Assembly: GCF_900108875.1 (NCBI RefSeq)
Contig: NZ_FNYJ01000007.1
Span: forward strand, 1 to 64,000
DNA length: 64,000 nucleotides
Origin: Pseudomonas sp. NFR16
GTDB lineage: Bacteria; Pseudomonadota; Gammaproteobacteria; Pseudomonadales; Pseudomonadaceae
Reading direction: 5' to 3'
The first letter of the stretch is position 1; each line of letters opens with the position of its first letter. Positions 34,259-43,942 of this stretch are shown here, one piece after another. A program made the position numbers and the translations under genes. The notes beneath the pieces are model-generated. The model worked only from the letters and a program-made list of their open reading frames with translations, ran no database searches and had not been told where the DNA came from.

Positions 34259-35539
34259 ATGAGCAAAACAAACGCATCCCTGATGAAACGCCGCGAAGCC
34301 GCTGTTCCGCGTGGCGTTGGTCAAATTCACCCGATCTTCGCCGATTCCGCGAAAAATGCGACCGTGACTGACGTTGAAGGCCGCGAGTTCATCGATTTCG
34401 CAGGCGGCATCGCGGTGCTCAACACCGGTCACCTGCATCCGAAAATCGTTGCTGCGGTACAAGAGCAACTGACCAAGCTGACGCACACCTGCTTCCAGGT
34501 GCTGGCCTACGAGCCATACGTTGAGCTGTGCGAAAAAATCAACGCCAAGGTGCCGGGCGACTTCGCCAAGAAAACCCTGCTGGTCACCACCGGTTCCGAA
34601 GCAGTAGAGAACGCCGTCAAGATTGCTCGCGCTGCCACTGGCCGTGCTGGCGTCATCGCGTTCACCGGCGCGTACCACGGCCGCACCATGATGACCCTGG
34701 GGCTGACCGGCAAGGTCGTGCCTTACTCGGCCGGCATGGGCCTGATGCCAGGCGGCATCTTCCGCGCGCTGTACCCGAACGAGCTGCATGGCGTGAGCGT
34801 TGACGACTCCATCGCCAGCATCGAGCGTATCTTCAAGAACGACGCCGAGCCGAAGGACATTGCAGCGATCATCATCGAGCCGGTTCAGGGCGAAGGTGGT
34901 TTCTACGTCGCGCCTAAAGCGTTCATGGTTCGTCTGCGCGAACTGTGTGACAAGCACGGCATTCTGCTGATCGCTGATGAAGTGCAGACAGGCGCTGGCC
35001 GTACCGGCACCTTCTTCGCCATGGAGCAGATGGGCGTCACCGCTGACCTGACCACATTCGCCAAATCCATTGCAGGCGGTTTCCCGCTCGCTGGCGTCTG
35101 CGGTAAGGCCGAATACATGGACGCGATCGCGCCAGGTGGTCTGGGCGGTACCTATGCCGGTAGCCCGATTGCCTGCGCGGCTGCGCTGGCAGTGATGGAA
35201 GTGTTCGAAGAAGAGCACCTGCTGGACCGTTGCAAGGCTGTCGGCGAGCGCCTGGTGACGGGCCTGCGTGCCATCCAGGCCAAGAACCCGGTAATCGGCG
35301 AAGTCCGTGCCCTGGGCGCGATGATTGCGGTCGAGTGCTTCGAAAACGGCGACACGCATAAGCCTAATGCTGCAGCGGTGGCTCAGGTGGTTGCCAAGGC
35401 ACGTGACAAGGGTCTGATCCTTCTGTCCTGCGGCACCTACGGTAACGTGCTGCGCGTTCTGGTCCCGTTGACCTCGCCAGACGAGCAGTTGGACAAAGGC
35501 CTGAAAATCATCGAAGAGTGCTTCGCTGAAATCGCGTGA
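34259..35539 (+). CDS. gabT: 4-aminobutyrate aminotransferase
   Basis: Pyridoxal-phosphate enzyme that transfers the amino group of 4-aminobutyrate to 2-oxoglutarate and yields succinic semialdehyde for GabD. It has 426 residues and belongs to class III aminotransferases. TTGSEAVENAVKIARAATGR and YHGRTMMTLGLTGK bind the phosphate, LLIADEVQTGAGRTG holds the Asp that contacts the cofactor, and the Schiff-base Lys is in TTFAKSIAGGFPL. AGGAAAAC precedes the ATG. A good terminator lies 48 bases after the stop. Confidence 0.97.
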   Translation: MSKTNASLMKRREAAVPRGVGQIHPIFADSAKNATVTDVEGREFIDFAGGIAVLNTGHLHPKIVAAVQEQLTKLTHTCFQVLAYEPYVELCEKINAKVPGDFAKKTLLVTTGSEAVENAVKIARAATGRAGVIAFTGAYHGRTMMTLGLTGKVVPYSAGMGLMPGGIFRALYPNELHGVSVDDSIASIERIFKNDAEPKDIAAIIIEPVQGEGGFYVAPKAFMVRLRELCDKHGILLIADEVQTGAGRTGTFFAMEQMGVTADLTTFAKSIAGGFPLAGVCGKAEYMDAIAPGGLGGTYAGSPIACAAALAVMEVFEEEHLLDRCKAVGERLVTGLRAIQAKNPVIGEVRALGAMIAVECFENGDTHKPNAAAVAQVVAKARDKGLILLSCGTYGNVLRVLVPLTSPDEQLDKGLKIIEECFAEIA

Positions 35540-35587
35540 TGGAGGCGGGTCGCGTTTGATCAAAAAGTGACCAATTCATCAGAAAAG

Positions 35588-35608
35588 ACCTGCTTCGGCA
35601 GGTTTTTT
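35588..35608 (+). terminator. gabT terminator
   Basis: ACCTGC-TTCG-GCAGGT followed by a run of T. The UUCG tetraloop and U-run make a classical rho-independent terminator 48 bases past gabT. Confidence 0.9.
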
Positions 35609-35694
35609 CGTTTATTGACGTCAGAAAAAAGCGCTTTAAGCCTGTCTCCCGCCGTTCTCTTTGACTAATGTACGAAGACTGATGCCGGAGAGTC

Positions 35695-36918
35695 ATGATG
35701 ACCGTTGTTGAGGCGCCTTCCGTTCCTCGTGTATTGATTGCTGAAGCTGACCCTTGGGCTCGCGAGATGCTCAATGAACTCGTTCTGGATGTGCGCTGCG
35801 ACGCACAGCTCGACGTGTGTTCGGACGGGAAGCAGGCGGTTGAACTGATGCGCGGATACATCCCCGACCTCGTGATTGCGTCTCGTGAGCTGCCGGGCGT
35901 CGACGGGCTTAGCCTGTTACGCGGCGTTCGCCTGTTGAGACGCCAGCCCCCGGTACGTTTCATTCTGCTGAGCAACCGCAATGACAGCGCCAGCGTGCGC
36001 GAGGCGGTGCAGCTCGCACCGACTGCCTATCTCACCAAACCTCTGAATATGGAAGGCCTGCGGTATCGGCTTGAAGCGCTGCTGTTGCAGGACGGTGCTC
36101 AGGTCGCGTGTGAGATCCCGGCACTGGCCCCAGGCGTCGGACTTGACGGGTTTCTGGAAAAGCGTCGGGAAGTGGCGGACGGCGGCCCGTTGTTCGTCGA
36201 TGTCGCGCAGGCCGTTGCCCGTAGCAAGGGTGCCGCCGGTGTCGATCTGAAGCGCTTGGAGCAAGAGCTGATCTCCGATCCACATGTTACGGCGGTCCTG
36301 ATCGCTGCCGCCAACAGTGCTTCGCAACATCAAGGCAAGCCGCAACAGACACTGGGTCAGGCGCTGACGGTGCTGGGCGCTATCCAGAGCGCTAACCTCG
36401 TTCAGGGGCTTGCGCTCAAGCGTGGCGCGATCCTGACCGACCCTGCGCTGCTTCTTCAGGCCAGTGAGATCTGGGACGTCTCACGGCGTACCGCCGGCTA
36501 CGCGCGCATCCTGGCGAGCACACTCGAGCTGGACCACGAACGGTGTTATTGCGCCGGATTGCTCAGAGGCCTTGGCGATCTGGCGGTCATACGTTGCCTG
36601 CAGGACTGGTTGCACGCCGGCGGTACGCTGGACGATGCGACCATTGCCCGCGCGCTCGAACAGTATTCGGCGGCGTTCGGCTCGGCGCTTCGCACTCGTT
36701 GGCGCCTGCCGCTGGAGTTGCGTGAATTGATCGCGGCGGTCTATCAGTACAACACCGGCGTGTACACTCGCGAAGTGCTCGCTATGAACCTGGCAGGACA
36801 GATGGGGCGGCTGGGCGTCGAGGATCCGCTGGAGGCATTGGCCAAGAGCAAGTCGGCGCGGTTATTGAAAATCGGCGCCTCGGAGCTTGAGCGGGTGCGA
36901 AACAAACTGGTGGCTTGA
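35695..36918 (+). CDS. HDOD protein with a degenerate receiver domain
   Basis: Signalling protein of 407 residues. The N-terminal 125 residues form a CheY-like receiver. The acidic pocket is partly kept (IAEADPWARE) and the conserved Lys is present (AYLTKPLNMEG), but the phospho-acceptor position reads PDLVIASRELPG, with Ser in place of Asp. From about residue 155 to 380 an HDOD domain follows (LEQELISDPHVTAVLIAAANSAS, CYCAGLLRGLGDLAVI), a helical HD-related fold without the full metal site. ATG at 35695 or 35698 is possible; the ribosome-binding site GGAG fits the second better. Its partners are unknown. Confidence 0.87.
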   Translation: MMTVVEAPSVPRVLIAEADPWAREMLNELVLDVRCDAQLDVCSDGKQAVELMRGYIPDLVIASRELPGVDGLSLLRGVRLLRRQPPVRFILLSNRNDSASVREAVQLAPTAYLTKPLNMEGLRYRLEALLLQDGAQVACEIPALAPGVGLDGFLEKRREVADGGPLFVDVAQAVARSKGAAGVDLKRLEQELISDPHVTAVLIAAANSASQHQGKPQQTLGQALTVLGAIQSANLVQGLALKRGAILTDPALLLQASEIWDVSRRTAGYARILASTLELDHERCYCAGLLRGLGDLAVIRCLQDWLHAGGTLDDATIARALEQYSAAFGSALRTRWRLPLELRELIAAVYQYNTGVYTREVLAMNLAGQMGRLGVEDPLEALAKSKSARLLKIGASELERVRNKLVA

Positions 36919-37113
36919 GGTTGCCGCAAAGGCGATCAGAAAGGCTTCACTGGTTCCCAGGGCAGCCTTCGACGTGGTTGATGTATGAAATGTCCGTCCG
37001 GTAACGGCTGATCGGGCCTACTTCCTGTTCGGAAGTGTCTGACTTTTTTTTCCGTATTCCCTCTCCATAGTTGCGCCGCTGCAACTATCTGATCATAAGC
37101 AAGGGAAACACAG

Positions 37114-37554
37114 ATGAAAAAATTATGGACATTGGCCGCAGTCGGCACATTGATCGCTACCACGAGTGGTTGCGTGAGCTACAACGTCAGCCAGCCTACC
37201 GCGCCGCTCTCGGGTGAAGTCAGAACTGACTTGAAAGCGGACGTAAAAGTGGGCGAGGCGATCAGCGGTGAATCCTCCACCAACGTTCTGTTCGGATGGC
37301 TGGCGCTAGGCGGCGACAACAAGTTTGCAGACGGCGTAACTTATGGTGCAGGTAGCGGTTCCGCAATGGGGCTGCCACTCCCTGATCCGGTTTCCAACGC
37401 CAAGGCTGCCGCCGCTTACAAGGCCGTGAAATCCTCGGGGTCGGACCTTATCGTTGCCCCTCGTTACGAGGTCACGGTCAACGATTACTTCATCTTCAAG
37501 CAGGTGAAGGTCAAGGTCACGGGTAACAAAGGCAGCATCCAGAACATACGCTAA
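37114..37554 (+). CDS. small putative lipoprotein
   Basis: Exported protein of 146 residues. The signal peptide is MKKLWTLAAVGTLIATTSGC; the Cys could be lipidated although the lipobox (TSGC) is imperfect. The mature part is rich in Gly/Ser and short beta segments (VLFGWLALGGDNKFADGVTYG) and ends in a basic SIQNIR. It is preceded by an AAGGGAAAC site. I do not recognise a function. It stands alone between the HDOD gene and the convergent cyclase gene. Confidence 0.78.
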   Translation: MKKLWTLAAVGTLIATTSGCVSYNVSQPTAPLSGEVRTDLKADVKVGEAISGESSTNVLFGWLALGGDNKFADGVTYGAGSGSAMGLPLPDPVSNAKAAAAYKAVKSSGSDLIVAPRYEVTVNDYFIFKQVKVKVTGNKGSIQNIR

Positions 37555-37602
37555 CCGTTGAGAGGCTGGCGGTGGTGTCTTGCCGGGCTCACCGCCTGAC
37601 TC

Positions 37603-38580
37603 TCACACCAAAACAATCTGATTCTTGCCCTGACGTTTTGCTTGATACATCGCCGCATCCGCGCGGGCATACAGGGCTTCCAGGCTTTGATCGTGACTGC
37701 CCAGATTGGTCAGGCCCTGACTGGCTGTAATGCCGAATGTCTTGTCGTTGCACTGGAAGCTCAGACGCTGGATTTCCCGCTGCAGTCGCTCGGCGATCTG
37801 CTTGGCCATTTCCGGGGCGCAGCCCGGAAACACCGCAGCGAATTCCTCGCCACCGATACGCCCGAACAGATCGCCACGACGCAAGGTCTTGCGCCCGCAT
37901 TCGGCGATGCGCTGCAGCACCGTGTCGCCTTCCTGGTGACCGTAGGTGTCGTTGACGAGCTTGAAGTCATCCACGTCCAGCAGCAGGAACGCCATGGGAG
38001 TGCCTTGCAGACGTGCCTGTTCGAACTCGCGCTGGGCGCATTCGAAGAAATGACGCCGGTTGCTGCTCTGGGTCAGCACATCCGTGGTGGCCAGCCGCTG
38101 CAGTTCGTCTTCCAGCTGTTTCTTCTCAGTGATGTCCTCAGCGATCCCGACCACGATCAGCCGCTGTCCGTGTTCGGCCTGATGACTGACGAAGCATTTG
38201 TCGCTTAACCAGCGCACCTGGCCATCGGCGCGGATAATTCGGTATTCGCGGTCTTCGATGGACCCTTTTTCCAGCACTTCGCTCAAGCTGCGTTCGGCGT
38301 AATCCAGATCGTCGGGGTAGATGCTGTCACGCCATTCGCCGAAGTCTGCGAGCAACAAGCCCGCAGAGCGTCCGAAGATTCGCTCATAGGCGGGGCTGAC
38401 GTAGATCATGCGCTGGGTTTGCCAGTCGAACGCCCACAACACCGCGTTGACGCTGACCAGCAGAGAGCTGAAGAGCTGTTCCCGCTCGCTGAGCCGGGCC
38501 ACTTCAGCCTGGGCATGCATCAGCGCCAGCAGGGTCTCGGCTGCTGCGGGAATCTCGGTAGAAGCGTTCTGGTTGTCCAT
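37603..38580 (-). CDS. PAS-GGDEF diguanylate cyclase
   Basis: Probable cyclic-di-GMP synthase, 325 residues from MDNQNASTEIP. The PAS domain spans about 45-150 (VLWAFDWQTQRMIYVSPAYERIFG ... VRWLSDKCFVSHQ) and is followed by a PAC-type segment. The GGDEF domain has RIGGEEFAAVFPG, the active form. The inhibitory I-site RxxD is present as RRGD five residues upstream. DVDDFKLVNDTYGHQEGD matches the metal-binding signature. It is convergent with the lipoprotein gene. No membrane segment is seen, so it is cytoplasmic. Confidence 0.92.
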   Translation of the reverse strand: MDNQNASTEIPAAAETLLALMHAQAEVARLSEREQLFSSLLVSVNAVLWAFDWQTQRMIYVSPAYERIFGRSAGLLLADFGEWRDSIYPDDLDYAERSLSEVLEKGSIEDREYRIIRADGQVRWLSDKCFVSHQAEHGQRLIVVGIAEDITEKKQLEDELQRLATTDVLTQSSNRRHFFECAQREFEQARLQGTPMAFLLLDVDDFKLVNDTYGHQEGDTVLQRIAECGRKTLRRGDLFGRIGGEEFAAVFPGCAPEMAKQIAERLQREIQRLSFQCNDKTFGITASQGLTNLGSHDQSLEALYARADAAMYQAKRQGKNQIVLV

Positions 38581-38878
38581 GAGCACTGCATCTCAAAATA
38601 AGGTGCGGCGCACAGCCACAACATGTCACACAAAGCATAGTGCGAAGGTGCTACTGAGATTGATCCAGAGGCAGGAAGTTCCGACAGGCGCGCACCCGGC
38701 CGGACTCACTGAGAACCACTCCGCCTGATGCTGATACGTGGAAAACAGGCGAAAAAGGCTCATTTAGAGCGGCCGGAGTCGGGTCGCAACCCCGGGCGTT
38801 ATTCACCTGTTCTGCCTTGCCTGATCTACGTGGGTGACCTTTTCTACCCAATCTGGACGAAGGAGCCGATCAACGGCA

Positions 38879-40063
38879 TCAGGCGTAATGCGGGCGAAGC
38901 GAGTAAGTCTTGAGCTGGTCGGCGAAGTCGCGCAGGGACTGGATCCCGCTGGCCTCCGCTTCGTGGACCCAGTCTTTGATGGCCGCGAGCATGTCGTGAC
39001 CGTTGCTGCTGGTCTTCGCCCAGATCTGCTGAAGTGCCAGACGCTTCTCGTAGATCACTGTCAACGCCTGACTGTGCTCCAGCATGGTCTGGATGCGCAG
39101 CTGGTGCTTGTCTTCCAGCAGGCTGGTTTCGCGGGACAGCAGGCGCTTGGCGCGACGGAACTGATGGCGGACGGACTCATCGGCTTTGGCCAGTTCCTGC
39201 TTGACCAGCGGTGCAATCACCAGCTTGCGGTATTGGGCCATGATCTGGAAGCGGTTATTGAGGATCGCCATCGCGGTGTCCATGTCCAGATGGCCCTTGC
39301 CTTCGACCCGATGGGCGATCGGCGCGACCCGCTGGACCTTGGCCAGACCCAGCCAGCAAAACAGCTTGATCCACGCCCAGCCCATGTCGAACTCCCAGCG
39401 CTTGACCGACAGCTTCGCTGAATTGGGATAGGTGTGATGGTTGTTATGCAGTTCTTCGCCGCCGATCAGGATGCCCCAAGGCACCAGGTTGGTCGCAGCG
39501 TCCCGGCATTCGAAATTGCGATAACCGACGGCGTGCCCCAGGCCATTGACCACGCCGGCGGCCCACACTGGAATCCACATCATCTGAATCGCCCACACGG
39601 TGATGCCGATGACGCCGAAAAACGCCAGATCCAGCGCGCCCATGATCATCACGCCCAGCCGTGGATAACGGGAATAGAGATTGCGCTCGATCCAGTCTTC
39701 TGGGCAGTTCTTGCCGTAGATGCGCAGGGTTTCCGGGTTTTCGGCTTCGGCGCGGTACAGCTCGGCACCTTTGCGCAGAACCGTCGAGAGACCCTTGATG
39801 ACCGGGCTGTGCGGGTCATCGGCTGTTTCGCATTTAGCGTGATGTTTGCGGTGGATGGCGGTCCACTCGCGGGTGTTCTGCGCTGTGGTCAGCCACAGCC
39901 AGAAACGGAAGAAGTGCTTGAGGCCCGCGTTGAGTTCCAGCGAGCGGTGAGCGGAGTAGCGATGAAGATAGACCGTGACGCTGACGATAGTGACGTGTGT
40001 CATCGCCAGAGTGACTGCGACCAATTGCCAGACGGAAAGGTCAAGCAGACCGTTGTTCCACAT
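38879..40063 (-). CDS. desA: delta-9 fatty-acid desaturase, DesA type
   Basis: Membrane-bound acyl-lipid desaturase, 394 residues, that would introduce a cis double bond into phospholipid acyl chains and so adjust membrane fluidity. The three histidine boxes are HRYSAH, HRKHHAK and HNNHH. Four hydrophobic segments surround them, and a long C-terminal cytoplasmic tail carries heptad-like leucines (LEDKHQLRIQTMLEHSQALTVI). I name it desA from its N-terminus (MWNNGLLDLS) and because a PAS-GGDEF-EAL gene and oscA-sbp-cysTWA lie beside it, as I recall in Pseudomonas aeruginosa. The gene symbol rests on that recollection. Confidence 0.85.
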   Translation of the reverse strand: MWNNGLLDLSVWQLVAVTLAMTHVTIVSVTVYLHRYSAHRSLELNAGLKHFFRFWLWLTTAQNTREWTAIHRKHHAKCETADDPHSPVIKGLSTVLRKGAELYRAEAENPETLRIYGKNCPEDWIERNLYSRYPRLGVMIMGALDLAFFGVIGITVWAIQMMWIPVWAAGVVNGLGHAVGYRNFECRDAATNLVPWGILIGGEELHNNHHTYPNSAKLSVKRWEFDMGWAWIKLFCWLGLAKVQRVAPIAHRVEGKGHLDMDTAMAILNNRFQIMAQYRKLVIAPLVKQELAKADESVRHQFRRAKRLLSRETSLLEDKHQLRIQTMLEHSQALTVIYEKRLALQQIWAKTSSNGHDMLAAIKDWVHEAEASGIQSLRDFADQLKTYSLRPHYA

Positions 40064-40240
40064 AGGCTGAGTTGCCCTCGGTTGTAACGCGTGCGAGTGT
40101 GTGGGATCGAGAGTGCGACCCCGATGCGGCAGCGCGCATTATCACTTAGCCACCAGATAAAACCAGTCGGTGTTTTAGATAAGAGTGGCAAGATGTTTCT
40201 TACTCTATAATCCCGTATTTTCGTAGGGTCTTTCCTTTTT

Positions 40241-42172
40241 ATGTCGACCATTACCCGAGATGCGCTCCGAACCGCACTGTTGTATGGGCTGCTGTCGATT
40301 ATCTGGCTGGGCATCACCGACTTCTTGCTGCCCCGGTTGCTAGAGGACCCGGTCCAACTGTCTCGCGCCCAACTGATGAGCGGCTATGCCTGGCTGGCCC
40401 TCAGCGCGCTGCTCGTCTACCTGGCCAGATCCCGGCTGTTGAGTTTCATGGGCGTCAAGGCGCGGGTTCGCAGTGACCAGGACATGCAGCGCCTGCGGCT
40501 GGCCGCTGCGGTCTTCGACACCACGCTGGAAGGCGTGCTGGTGACCGATGCCAATGGCGTGATCGTGCACGTCAATCGGGCGTTTATGGAAATCACCGGC
40601 TATCGGCAGGACGAAGTGCTGGGCGAGAAGCCGAACACATTCAAGTCAGGGCGTCATGGGCCTGAATTCTACGAGCGCATGTACAAGAGCATTCTCAGCG
40701 CCGGGCAGTGGAGCGGAGAAATCTGGAATCGGCGCAAGAGTGGGGAGATCTATCCGCAGTGGCAGAGCATTCGCTCGATCAAGAATGATCGCGGCGAAAT
40801 CACTCATTTCGTGGCGGTGTTTTCTGACATCTCCACCGTCAAGCATTCAGAGCGCGAATTGGCCCACCTGGCTCATTACGATGCGCTCACCGGTCTGCCG
40901 AACCGGCTTCTGTTTACTGAGCGGACCGAACAGGCGCATACCCAGGCGCGCCGAAATCGCCAGAGTCTGGCGCTGCTGCTGGTGGATCTGGATCATTTCA
41001 AGCACATCAACGACAGTCTGGGTCACAACATTGGCGACGAAGTGCTCAAAGCCGTCGGCGAACGACTGAAAAGCCTGTTGGAGAAAGGCGTGACGCTGGC
41101 CAGGCTGGGAGGTGATGAATTTGCCGTCTTGCTCGAAAACGCGCAGCAAGCGGCACAGGCCGCCGAAGTGGCGCAGGGCATTCTCAATGGCCTGCGCGAG
41201 CCCATTCGCGTCAACGAACAGTCTCTGTTTCTGACGGCCAGCATCGGTGTCAGTGTTTTCCCCAACGATGCCGAAAATGCCGAGCAGTTGCTGCGCAACG
41301 CTGACGCTGCGTTGTTTCAGGCCAAAAATCAGGGGCGGGAGAGCTACGCGCTGTACACCGCCGAGTTGACGGCCCATGCCCAGCGTCGTGTCGAGCTGAC
41401 CAACGAACTGCGTCAGGCGATCGCGCAGAACCAACTGCGGGTGTTTTATCAGCCAATCCATAACCTGCACAATCGCGGCATCGAAGGCGTCGAGGCCCTG
41501 GTTCGATGGCAGCATCCGAATCGAGGCATGGTTTCGCCGGGTGAGTTCATCCCGATCGCCGAGCAGAGCGGCCTGATTGCCGACATCGATAACTGGGTGT
41601 TGACCCAGGCGTGCCTGCAAATGCGCCGGTGGCTCGAAGGCGGCGTACAGATATCCTTTGTGGCGGTGAACGTTTCCAGTCGGCTTTTCGCCCGAGGCGA
41701 TCTTGATCGTCGAGTCGCTCGGGTCCTCGCAGAAACAGGGCTGGCGCCTGAATATCTGGAGCTCGAGGTGACCGAGAGCGCGATCATGGATGACCCCGAT
41801 CAGGCCATCGAGCAGATGCATCGTCTGCGCGAACTGGGCCTGAAACTGTCCATTGATGACTTCGGCACGGGATATTCCTCTCTTCTGCGCCTCAAGCGCA
41901 TGCCTGTGCAAAAGTTGAAAATCGACCAGGGTTTCGTTGCGGGCCTGCCTGAGGACGAGGACGACGTGGCGATCGTGCACGCGATCATTGCGCTCGCGCG
42001 GGCGATGGGAATGCGTGTGCTGGCCGAGGGGATTGAGCAGGCCGAGCAGGCTGACTTTCTCCTCAATAACCAGTGCGAGCTGGGTCAAGGCTACTGGTTC
42101 GCCCGGCCAATGCCAGCCGAGCAGATCGATTGGCAGCATGCGCCGGTCTTTGCGCCGACGCCGACGCCGTAG
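40241..42172 (+). CDS. PAS-GGDEF-EAL cyclic-di-GMP protein
   Basis: Cyclic-di-GMP turnover protein, 643 residues. Two membrane helices (ALLYGLLSIIWLGITDFLLP and SGYAWLALSALLVYLA) precede a PAS domain (about 85-195, FDTTLEGVLVTDANGVIVHVN). The GGDEF domain has an intact LARLGGDEFAVLLE but no RxxD inhibitory site. The EAL domain is intact at key places (GVEALVRWQHPNRG, LELEVTESAIMDD, LSIDDFGTGYSSL, KIDQGFVAGLP, AEGIEQAEQ), so phosphodiesterase activity is expected. It is divergent from desA. A homologue at the same place in Pseudomonas aeruginosa, as I recall, is a phosphodiesterase. Confidence 0.9.
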   Translation: MSTITRDALRTALLYGLLSIIWLGITDFLLPRLLEDPVQLSRAQLMSGYAWLALSALLVYLARSRLLSFMGVKARVRSDQDMQRLRLAAAVFDTTLEGVLVTDANGVIVHVNRAFMEITGYRQDEVLGEKPNTFKSGRHGPEFYERMYKSILSAGQWSGEIWNRRKSGEIYPQWQSIRSIKNDRGEITHFVAVFSDISTVKHSERELAHLAHYDALTGLPNRLLFTERTEQAHTQARRNRQSLALLLVDLDHFKHINDSLGHNIGDEVLKAVGERLKSLLEKGVTLARLGGDEFAVLLENAQQAAQAAEVAQGILNGLREPIRVNEQSLFLTASIGVSVFPNDAENAEQLLRNADAALFQAKNQGRESYALYTAELTAHAQRRVELTNELRQAIAQNQLRVFYQPIHNLHNRGIEGVEALVRWQHPNRGMVSPGEFIPIAEQSGLIADIDNWVLTQACLQMRRWLEGGVQISFVAVNVSSRLFARGDLDRRVARVLAETGLAPEYLELEVTESAIMDDPDQAIEQMHRLRELGLKLSIDDFGTGYSSLLRLKRMPVQKLKIDQGFVAGLPEDEDDVAIVHAIIALARAMGMRVLAEGIEQAEQADFLLNNQCELGQGYWFARPMPAEQIDWQHAPVFAPTPTP

Positions 42173-42229
42173 CAGTCTGGCTGGGCTCTGCTCACTGGCG
42201 GGGTCGAAATCGGTTAAGCAGGGGCGCGG

Positions 42230-42287
42230 TTGCCCGCGAAACAGGCGATGCGGTACGCCTGAATCACCGCGTTGCCATGGCGGGCAA
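42230..42287. repeat. REP-like inverted pair
   Basis: TTGCCCGC (42230-42237) and GCGGGCAA (42280-42287) flank about 42 bases in the space after the GGDEF-EAL gene. The surrounding sequence (GAGCTCCTGCA) is of the same REP type. Confidence 0.6.
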
Positions 42288-42458
42288 GCGAGCTCCTGCA
42301 GAGTTTGCACTGTGTGGAATCGAACAAATGCCTTTTGGTTATATCTGCATTCTTAAATAGTATTTTTAAGAATAAATGCTCCTCTCTAAGATTGCCTCAC
42401 GCCACGAGCAGCCGCTTCTTCCACGCCGCTGCGGGCAAACCTTTCAAGGAGCACGATC

Positions 42459-42641
42459 ATGAGCGCATCTCTACGTAGCGTCGATGGCCAGGACGAAGCA
42501 AGCATTCTGCGTGAAATTCAGAGCGCTTTGCGCGACCTGCGCTTTGGCGCGGTTGAAATCACTGTGCATAACGCACAAGTGGTGCAGATCGAACGCAAAG
42601 AAAAATTCCGTCTGCAGAATCCGGGCAAACAGCAAGGCTGA
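42459..42641 (+). CDS. oscA: OscA-like small protein (DUF2292)
   Basis: Protein of 60 residues, DUF2292 family. The core EIQSALRDLRFGAVEITVHNAQVVQIERKEKFRL is the whole domain. OscA in Pseudomonas is needed for using organosulfur compounds under sulfur starvation and lies just upstream of sbp, as here. AAGGAGCACGATC precedes the ATG at 42459. The binding-protein gene follows after 99 bases. The molecular action is unknown. Confidence 0.88.
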   Translation: MSASLRSVDGQDEASILREIQSALRDLRFGAVEITVHNAQVVQIERKEKFRLQNPGKQQG

Positions 42642-42740
42642 GGGACGCTTCAGCGCGTGCGGCCATGGAGTACCGGTTTGCTTGAACCGAAATCAAAACT
42701 AGAAAAAGCCAACAACACATAAATTCCAGGAGCTTGATTC

Positions 42741-43751
42741 ATGTCCATTCGTCGTTACGCGCTGGCCGCTCTGGCCAGTGCCGTGTTTGCCGGATCTGCG
42801 GTCGCAAAGGATTACACCTTGTTGAACGTGTCCTATGACCCGACTCGCGAGCTTTATCAGGACTACAACGCCGAGTTCATCAACTACTGGAAAAAAGCCC
42901 ATCCGGACGACACCGTCAAGATCAACCAGTCCCACGGTGGTTCGGGCAAGCAGGGTCGGTCGGTCATCGACGGTTCGCCTGCGGACGTCGTGACACTGGC
43001 GCTGGCTGGCGACATCGACGAAATCTCCAAGCTGGGCAAATCGATCCCTGAAAACTGGCAGACCAAGCTGCCGGACGCGAGCACGCCGTACACCTCGACG
43101 ATCGTCTTCCTGGTTCGCAAGGGCAACCCTAAAGGCATCCATGACTGGGCGGATCTGATCAAGAAAGACGTTGCCGTCATCACCCCGAACCCTAAAACCT
43201 CCGGCGGCGCCCGCTGGAACTTCCTTGCCGCGTACGCCTACGGCCTGAAAGCCAACGGCGGCGATGAGACCAAAGCCAAGGAATACATCAAAACGCTGTT
43301 CGAGCACGTTCCTGTGCTGGACACCGGCGCGCGCGGCGCAACCATCAGCTTCACCAACAACGGCCTGGGCGACGTCTTGCTCGCGTGGGAAAACGAAGCC
43401 TTCCTGTCGCTCAAGGAAGACGGTGGCGCCGACAAGTTCGACATCGTCGTGCCTTCGCTGTCGATCCTGGCCGAACCTCCGGTAGCCGTCGTCGAGAAGA
43501 ACGCCGAGAAACACGGCACGACCGAAATCGCCACCGAATACCTGAAGCACCTGTACAGCAAGGAAGGCCAGGAAATCGCCGCGAAAAACTTCTACCGTCC
43601 TCGTGACAAAGAAGTGGCCGCCAAGTACGAGAAGCAGTTCCCGAAACTGGAACTGGTGACCATCGACAAGGATTTCGGCGGCTGGAAATCGGCTCAACCC
43701 AAGTTCTTCAACGATGGCGGTATCTTCGACCAGATTTACATTCCTAAATAA
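42741..43751 (+). CDS. sbp: periplasmic sulfate-binding protein
   Basis: High-affinity sulfate (thiosulfate) binding protein of the CysPTWA importer, 336 residues. The signal peptide is MSIRRYALAALASAVFAGSAVAKD. NVSYDPTRELYQDYN, KINQSHGGSGKQGRSVIDGSPADVVTLAL and PNPKTSGGARWNFLAAYAYG are the family's anion-binding landmarks. It is followed by cysT after 191 bases, including a REP pair, and lies downstream of oscA. Confidence 0.96.
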   Translation: MSIRRYALAALASAVFAGSAVAKDYTLLNVSYDPTRELYQDYNAEFINYWKKAHPDDTVKINQSHGGSGKQGRSVIDGSPADVVTLALAGDIDEISKLGKSIPENWQTKLPDASTPYTSTIVFLVRKGNPKGIHDWADLIKKDVAVITPNPKTSGGARWNFLAAYAYGLKANGGDETKAKEYIKTLFEHVPVLDTGARGATISFTNNGLGDVLLAWENEAFLSLKEDGGADKFDIVVPSLSILAEPPVAVVEKNAEKHGTTEIATEYLKHLYSKEGQEIAAKNFYRPRDKEVAAKYEKQFPKLELVTIDKDFGGWKSAQPKFFNDGGIFDQIYIPK

Positions 43752-43757
43752 GCCTGT

Positions 43758-43838
43758 AGGAGCGCGCTTGCCCGCGAGACGGTGTGTCAATGAATGCGAT
43801 TGACATGAACAGATCGCCATCGCGGCATGCGCGCTCCT
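43758..43838. repeat. REP-like inverted pair between sbp and cysT
   Basis: AGGAGCGCGC (43758-43767) and GCGCGCTCCT (43829-43838) form a long hairpin just after the sbp stop. Such structures often protect the 3' end of a highly expressed binding-protein message and lower expression of the following permease genes. Confidence 0.7.
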
Positions 43839-43942
43839 GCATGAAACGTCCCGGGATCTGATAAATTCCGAGACGTTTTCCACGGCGAAAAACCAACTGA
43901 CCCGGACCCGTTCCGGGTTACGTGTATCAACCAAGGACACTT

